Assembly: GCA_036346375.1 (NCBI GenBank)
Contig: JAYEVE010000231.1
Span: 620,001-684,000 of the forward strand
Source: Guadua angustifolia
Lineage: Eukaryota; Streptophyta; Magnoliopsida; Poales; Poaceae
DNA length: 64,000 bases
Reading direction: 5' to 3'
The notes below the pieces were generated by a model. That model ran no database searches. It had not been told where the DNA came from and worked only from the letters and a program-made list of their open reading frames with translations. Below are positions 57,290 to 64,000 of the stretch, in pieces (the stretch's first letter is position 1; the number at the start of each line of letters is the position of its first letter). The translations under genes were made by a program, and so were the position numbers.

Positions 57290-58107
57290 TGTGGGACCCG
57301 AATTAGCAATCAGGAAACCCTCGTGTTTTCAACACTAGTCGGGATCGATAGCTAGTGCCCACGATTAACAAAGATGAATATCACAATCATACACAATGGA
57401 TTAATAAATAAAAATTCATCTTTTAATATAATATGTTGAACAACCTTAAGGTCAACTTACAATTGTGAAGCCTAGATAGCTTCAACTCGAGTAAAATGAG
57501 CAATGACGGAGCGAAGAGCGTCGGTGAATCCCATCAAAATACCACGAGGCATTTGACAAGGTTCAACTCCTAGATATTAGCCTTCTTGCGAGAACTTCTC
57601 CTCCTTCGAAGACAAAGACTTCTCCTCAAGCTGGTGATGTTTTGTTAAAGCAAGGGTGAGTACACAACCGTACTCAACAATTCATGCCTGAGAATCAGAT
57701 TCTATTACTACATGCATGGCTTATTCCAAAGGAATGGCTGAATGGTTCTTTTGCAATAAAATGACATTTCAAATGATTATCATAAATAGATTGAAAAACG
57801 ATAAAACAAGTAATACTCATAATAAATTTAAGTAATCATTCTCAAGTAAAGCATTTCTCTTCCTTAACCAATTTCCATATCACATTGTCCACATTCCCAA
57901 CCTCATTTTATTTTCAAAACTTTACCCATTGACTGTAATCCCCGAGCATTGTCCAATACCACGGACTCGGCTATTCGAATAGTTTTTACACTCTGCAGAG
58001 GTTGTACACTTTACCCATAAGATACAATCAACTCACCACGTCAGCCGTGAATCGCCATACAAGAGTATGCGAATGAGCGATCATAACAAAGCCTTTCAGA
58101 AACTTCT
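57290..58107 (-). repeat. LARD 5' LTR, inner part
   Basis: Starts TGTGGGACCCGAA and is collinear with 26572-27383. It is interrupted at target duplication CTTCT (58103-58107) by the solo LTR and resumes at 63121. Confidence 0.9.
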
Positions 58108-61100
58108 TGTCATGCCCCGAATTTGCAAATCCGGACACTCTGTGTATTCTGCACTAGTCCAGGATCACGCTAGTGCACACATGCTAAACAGGGTATAGTA
58201 CCACAATCATACATAACGGAATTTACATCAATCATGTATATAAGCAGGTTATGCGACCATATGGTCCCTTACAATAGTTGCCACTTGAGCTTACAATAAT
58301 CGAGTAAATAATTCAACAAATGAAAATTAAGCGTCATGGTGATCCATCTCGCCCACAGGCGCTCGTGAGGCTTGCTCCTAGTTCTCTGGCCCTCGGTATC
58401 TCCTCTTTCCCGCTGGTGTAGACTCCTCTTACGGTAAAATTTTGCCGCAAGGGTGAGTACACCGTACTCAACAAGTCATGCCGAGAATGCGGTTCTATTA
58501 CTACATGCATGGCTTGTTACAATGGAATAGCTCAATTGGTTATTTTGCATTGCATCAATATTTTGAATTATTATTATTTAGATTAAAAGCACAAAACTTT
58601 AATAGTATAATAAGTTTCTCAATTATTTTTCTACATTATTTTGAACACACGAGACCTTAATCAACTTTCATCATTAACTCGGCACCTGACCTTCCACCCC
58701 ATTTTATTTTCAAAACACTACCCCTTACTTGTAATCCCCGGCGTTGTCGATCACGAGTGGACTTGGCTATTCGAATAGTTTTTACACTCTGCGAGAGGTT
58801 GTACACTTTACCCACAAGATATAATCAACTCACCCGTCGGTAGTGAATCGCCATACAAGAGTATGCGAATGAGTGATCATAACAAAGCCTTTGAAACTTC
58901 TATCTCCACCTTGGAACCTCTCAGTGTTGCCTTCACTATCACTTCCCTCACCTGAGGCGAAGTATAGGACAGAGCGAACACCGTTGGATAGGGTACCAAG
59001 CCGTAACCTGAACACGCTCCCGTCTGATTACCCCCGTGTAAGCGCCACCCCCAGTATCAAAGGCGAGATATCGAGAATCCTACTAAACTAGGTCTTCCCA
59101 TTCGGACATGTGGTTGTACGAGACTCGAGTCAAAGGCTTGCAAGGTAAGGTCCTTAACTGACCAAGGCAAGACATCCTTCTCTCAATTTGGCACACAGCC
59201 CTCACAACACTCAACCCAACCCCATTTGCCACACAGGCCCACTTGGCACGAAGCCTCGGTCCACTTGCCCCAGTCGAAATCATTTCCCATCCCAAGTTGA
59301 TCATTGTGCAACACATGCCAACAACAACTCAACATCCATATGGAACCACACAGGCCTCCATATATCAACATCATCGTGTGGCAACACATCACACCATTTC
59401 AAAATACATTGCATATTCCATTAATCAATATTGACCTTTGTATTTTAAAAGATTATTCACAGTATATGCAAAGCTAAGCAACTATTCACAGTCTAGCCTC
59501 CCGTGTTGGCACAATATTATCAACCAACTAATATTACCAAACTTAGGTCATCAAAGGAATCATGGCATACAAATATTAATAACAAGGTGGCAATAACAAA
59601 TAGGTTGATTAGCTAATTCACCCAAATTATTTAAATCCATTTTAATTGAATTAGCATGCATAGTTTGAATCAAAATACATTTTCAAAACTTGGGATCAAA
59701 ATGGTCAAAGCACAACTTGCACGGCCCTTGCGATTTTCTTGCTCTTTACTCTTTATCTTGATTCGGATCTTGGGTCTTCAATCCTCACTTCCGATCTTGA
59801 CTCCTTGGAGCGACTTAGGACAACGCGTCTAACGATTAAAGAAAAAAGCAAGCACAAACCAACTCAAAAGATAAATCAAATAAACTCCAAATTGAGAACG
59901 AATAATATTAGATCACAATGGTTTAGATGTATTAAGGAACTTGAATAGATTAGATCAAGGATTAAACAAAAGAGAATGGGCTTTTGGAGAATACACCGAA
60001 AAGGAAAAAACTGATAACTGAGAAAGAAAGAATAGTATTCCAAAGAATATTTCTTTTGAAGTTATTATCTTGATTGGATATACAATGACATATGGACTCT
60101 CGATCTATAGACCGGGTCCATTAAGATATGTTAGTTCACGATGAACTAAGCTGATGCAAGAAGTTGACTTTTGTTGACTAAGTAGATACACAATCAATTA
60201 AAAGATAGATAGGCTGATATATTACATATGGCACAAGGATATGACACATAGTCAATGGTCTAGCGACCAAGTCCACGAATGAATTATGGGTTAATGGCAA
60301 ATTAGATTTTCAGGGATAAGACAAGGACGGATGGAATCGACACTCAGTGCGATCCGATCTAGGGTTCAGTCTTACATCAATGAAGAGACTTGGCGATGAT
60401 GAGGCGGTGATGATATGAATAGATAGGAGGCGATAGCATGGCTCGGAGATGGTGCAGCGAGGAATGACATATGTGGTACACACATCATCGAGTTAGGGTA
60501 CTAATATAAGGTTGGCTATACAACAAGGATCGATATATGACAGCGATGATGACATGGCATCGGAGATGACACAAAACTTCGGTTAGATTTAGGATTGATT
60601 GTAGTTGACCAACTATTGGTACCTGTCGATCACATGGCCCACGATGAACTTGGTTCATCGGCGATCTTAGGTTAGGGTTTAGGTTCAGCCACAAGCGTTA
60701 TATGGTGATGAGGCTATCTCATTGCATAAGATGGGGCTAGGTCACAACATGGCTATATGATACTCGGCTTTCACTTGTACATACACGCATGTGACGGTTA
60801 GGCAAGCGGTTAAGGTGGCATGTCATGCGGCGGCGATTGGGTGGCAACAATGGAATAACATGGCTCAGGACAGCAAGGTATACTTGTCATGGCGACATGG
60901 CAAAAGGGCAAGCTAAAACTAAGAACACGAAAAAGGTGAGATCGGCGACTAATCTTTTGTAACGGCTTTAACAACGAGAGGCTAACAGAACCGTAGATGG
61001 ACAAAACAGAGATATTACCACCTCTGGACATGGTGACATGGTCACGAAGGCTAGGATGATTGGCGGCACAAGACAGCAGCGGCGGCGGCAAAAGGCTGCG

Positions 61101-63115
61101 GCCGACGAATAAAAATAATTTCGGTAGATGCAACAGCAAAGGGAAAATGTCCATCGCGTGAAGCGGCGACCACGAACTCAACGATATTGCGGATTTGGCG
61201 GCAACCCAGATTGATCACAAGCTGCCGATGAGCGGCTCTCGGAGCTAATAGATCAAACTACCATAACTATTAAAGTACCGCACAAAACCTAACCAAATTT
61301 TACAGAGAGTTATCTGGGACCATTTGGCACAAAGTGACGTGAACGGATATGAATTTTACCTTACGGATCAGCGGGGAGCAGCGGCGAAGTTTTCTGCCGT
61401 TGGGCAGCGATCGATCGGGGAAGATTAATTTTTCTGCACAAATCCACAGACAAAACCTTGCGTTAGGGTGAGCACCATGTAGGGACATCAAGAGAGTCTA
61501 CCATAAAATTTCACGGCCAAACTTCATGAAAGCGATGGAGAGCGGGCTCGGCAAGATTTGATCTTTGGCGGCCATAACTTTTGATTCCGTGAACCAAATT
61601 GTACGAAATTTGAAAGGGAACAGAGGTACCATATAGCACAAGGTGACGTGGTTGGATCACCAAAAATCACGACGAGCCGACAGGAACGCGACTCCAAAAC
61701 AGGCGGCGTGGGGGGCGGCTCGAGGCGATCTTGCGGCGCGGCTGCTCTGTTTGGAATCTTCTAAAACTGTTTCACAGGGATGTTGCAAACATCATGAGGG
61801 TACTCCACAAGAAATTTGAGGATAAACGGAGTTCGGAAGCGCCCGGTAGAGCTCGACGAAGTTCTCACCGGAGTTGGGGAAGAAGGCTTGTCGAGGGAGA
61901 TCCGTTGCGATTCTGATTCTGATCATTGAGTATGATGTGGGAAATGAGGAGAGGCATCTAGGGTTCAATTTTCAGATACAAATGATCAATGGATCAACGG
62001 GAAAAGCTCACCGGAGTTAGGAAAGAAATCGTTGTCTGAAGGTTCTCCGTTAGGTATTTTCAAAATCTGATTTTACTGAAGGTATAGGACAGCAAGAGGA
62101 AGCTCTGGTAAAAATTTCAGATCGAAAGAAGTTCGGGAGTGATCAGGAAAGCTCGTCGAAGTTTTCGCCGGAGTTGAAAAGAATGGCTCATACAGAACGA
62201 TCCAGAACTTGGATGGGAAAAATTCCAATTGGTTTGTAAAGAGAACGCACGTAAGAATCTGTGATTCAATTTATAGGCAGATCGGACTAGCGGATCATCA
62301 GAAACCGCTCGCCGGAATTATGACTGGAAACTGACTGGAAACTGCCGGATTTACTGTAGTGTTACTGTTTATTTAATCCGAATTAACCAATAAAATCGAA
62401 ATAAATATCAAACGACGGTTCAAAAATCCAGGAAAAATCTGGAACGTGACCCACAGCCTTAGTAACACAAATAAAATATTATTACATAAAATAATAATTT
62501 TATTCGTGTACAGTAAATACTTTATACTGTTTTTAATATCTTTTTAATTTGGAAAATACTAAAACAACCCCAAAAATTCTAAGAAAATTCAGGGAGTTTA
62601 ATTAGGACATTTTGAGATCAACTAAAATATTTTGGTACCACCAAATATTTTATTTTTATATCAACATATATTTTTATTTTGTAAAAGCTTTTGGAAATGC
62701 TTTAGAAAATATATAATTTGACAAATGTAGGAAATTTCAGAAATTCCCTTAGATTATTTATATTAAATAAGATAGTTTTAGTAAAATCAAATCTTTTATT
62801 TTGTCTCCAAACTATATTTTTAATTAATGAGACTTTTGGAAAGGTTTTGAAATCGAGATTTTAACAAATAATGGGAAAATTCTCCGAAGTTCCTGTGATA
62901 TAATTTTTAAAATTAATTCCAACTTAATAGGGTTTTCATTTTTTTAATGAAAGAGTTTTAAGTTTTTCTAAAAATAGGCAAAAGTCTTTTTCTTTTGAAC
63001 TCTAGAGAAATCCAGAAAATAAAGAGGAGACAAATAAACTTGAGACAACCGATAAAAATAATAATTTTAAATATATTTTTATCCTATCTTTGAAATGAAA
63101 TTTTGGGATGTTACA
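58108..63115. mobile_element. Solo LTR of a related long-LTR family, 5.0 kb
   Basis: The 5,008-bp insert begins TGTCATGCCCCGAA and ends GGGATGTTACA, with flanking duplication CTTCT (58103-58107, 63116-63120). Its whole length is collinear, with clear divergence, to the LARD LTR at 26572-31899: the accatcat-, ccacatgg-, caacgcgtcta- and gttgactttt-type landmarks occur in the same order. It therefore represents one LTR with no internal region, the product of LTR-LTR recombination in a second family. It lacks the 14-bp minisatellite. No genes are seen; small open frames are chance. Confidence 0.88.
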
Positions 63116-63120
63116 CTTCT

Positions 63121-64000
63121 ATCTCAACCTAGGAACCTCTCGGGTTGCCTTCACTATCACTTCCTCTACTTGAGCCCAAAGTATAGGGCCAAGCGAACAG
63201 ATTGGATAGGGTACCAAGCCGCAGCCAGCAGTCACGCTCCCCATCTGATCACCCCTAGATGGCCGCCACCGGAGGTATCAAAGGTGAGATATCAGGATCC
63301 TACTAAACTAGGTCTTCCCATTCGGACATGTGGTTGTCTGCAGTGACTCGAGATCAAAGGCTTGCAAGGTGAAGTCCTTAGCCCGCCGAGCAAGACATCC
63401 TTCTCTCAAAATTGGTGCCTGACCCTCACAACCTCAACCCACCCAAATGCCACGATGGCCCACTGGCATAAAACCACTTGCCACTTGCCCCGATCTAAAT
63501 CCTTTACCACCCTGAGTTGATTATTCGCAACACAATGCCAACAACAACTCAACATCCATGTAGAACCACAGCCGGTTCCACATATCAACATCATCGTGTG
63601 GCAACACGTCACACTATTCACAAACACATTTCATAATCCATTAATCGATATTATTCTTTTATTTTCAAAAGACATGAGTTGCGTGGCATGGCTAAGCAAT
63701 TATACGGTCTAACCAACCCACGTTGGCAAGTAATAACAACCAACTAATAATCAACCATCTTAGGGTGACAAATGAATTATGGCATACAATTAATCATGGC
63801 AAGGTGATATTAGCAATTGGGTTGAATATCTAATCCCAAATTAATTTAAATCATTTTAATCTTGAACTAGCATGCAATAATTTGAATCAAAAGTAAATTT
63901 GTAAAGCGGGAGCAATATGATCAAAGCACAACTTGCACTGGCCCTTGCAATTTATATTACTCTTTACTCTTTATCTTGATCTTTGATCCTCGATCTTCAA
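63121..64000 (-). repeat. LARD 5' LTR, continuation to the window edge
   Basis: Collinear with 27384-28260 of the 3' LTR from atctcaacctaggaacctc onwards. By comparison with the other LTR, about 3.6 kb more should follow beyond 64000. Confidence 0.9.

Larger units (their letters stand above)
26572..64000 (-). mobile_element. Long-LTR, LARD-like retrotransposon carrying nested insertions, incomplete at right
   Basis: A 5,328-bp LTR (26572-31899) starts TGTCGGGACCCGAA and ends GATGTTACA on the plus strand. A second copy starts TGTGGGACCCGAA at 57290. Between them, minus strand orientation is set by a polypurine tract beside the left LTR (31900-31917) and an initiator-tRNA-Met type primer site beside the right LTR (57274-57285). 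Once the nested copia unit (32314-55252 plus one TSD) is removed, the internal region is only about 2.4 kb and holds gag-like zinc knuckles but no pol. Long LTRs with a short, pol-less interior fit the LARD class (the barley Sukkula type). The right LTR runs beyond the window, so its outer target duplication cannot be checked. Confidence 0.85.

Noticed and set aside
58108..63115. A novel 5-kb non-coding mobile element with TG...CA ends and CTTCT duplication
   Set aside because: Its sequence is collinear with the LARD LTR at 26572-31899, so a solo LTR of a related family explains it.

Overview
The window is nuclear DNA from a grass-type plant (Poaceae inferred). It contains no bacterial-style operons, and genes have GT-AG introns. 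The repeats are typical of grasses: CACTA transposons, Stowaway-like and other MITEs, Ty1/copia, SIRE/Maximus-type copia, Tat-lineage Ty3/gypsy, and a long-LTR element with little coding capacity. I see no gene that is clearly intact.

Layout, left to right. 0.6-5.8 kb: decayed large CACTA element on the minus strand (TNP2 pieces, a Transposase_24-like protein, a Ulp1-like protease domain). 6.09-11.39 kb: structurally complete copia element on the minus strand with two 288-bp LTRs and a perfect 5-bp target duplication, but broken genes. 13.9-16.2 kb: exon-intron fragment of a threonyl-tRNA synthetase gene on the minus strand, with an internal deletion and a missing 3' half. 16.85-17.51 kb: short non-autonomous CACTA element. 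17.67-21.84 kb: degraded NLR disease-resistance gene on the plus strand whose splice phases continue into a two-exon jacalin-like lectin domain, i.e. an NLR with a probable integrated jacalin domain. 21.8-26.6 kb: no gene, with a tandem duplication and gypsy remnants.

From 26.57 kb to the right edge the window is one nest. The outer unit is a minus-strand LARD-like element with LTRs of about 5.3 kb and only about 2.4 kb of its own internal DNA. Its 3' LTR is complete (26572-31899). Its 5' LTR starts at 57290, is split by a 5.0-kb solo LTR of a related family (58108-63115, TSD CTTCT), and runs off the window. Inside the LARD lies a 22.9-kb SIRE/Maximus-type copia element (32314-55252, TSD ATTCT). 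Inside that lies a plus-strand Tat-lineage gypsy element of about 11.6 kb (36428 to about 48072) with GC-rich minisatellite arrays in its LTRs.

The most notable biology is the NLR-jacalin fusion, the long-LTR element, and a possible antisense transcription unit in the Tat element. A technical point affects interpretation: in all three LTR pairs that span the nest the right-hand copy carries many small indels and changes, clustered at CCG/CGG/CAG/CTG sites and often CAG read as CGA. This suggests that sequence right of about 37.5 kb is poorly polished at methylated CHG sites, so some frameshifts there may be artefacts.
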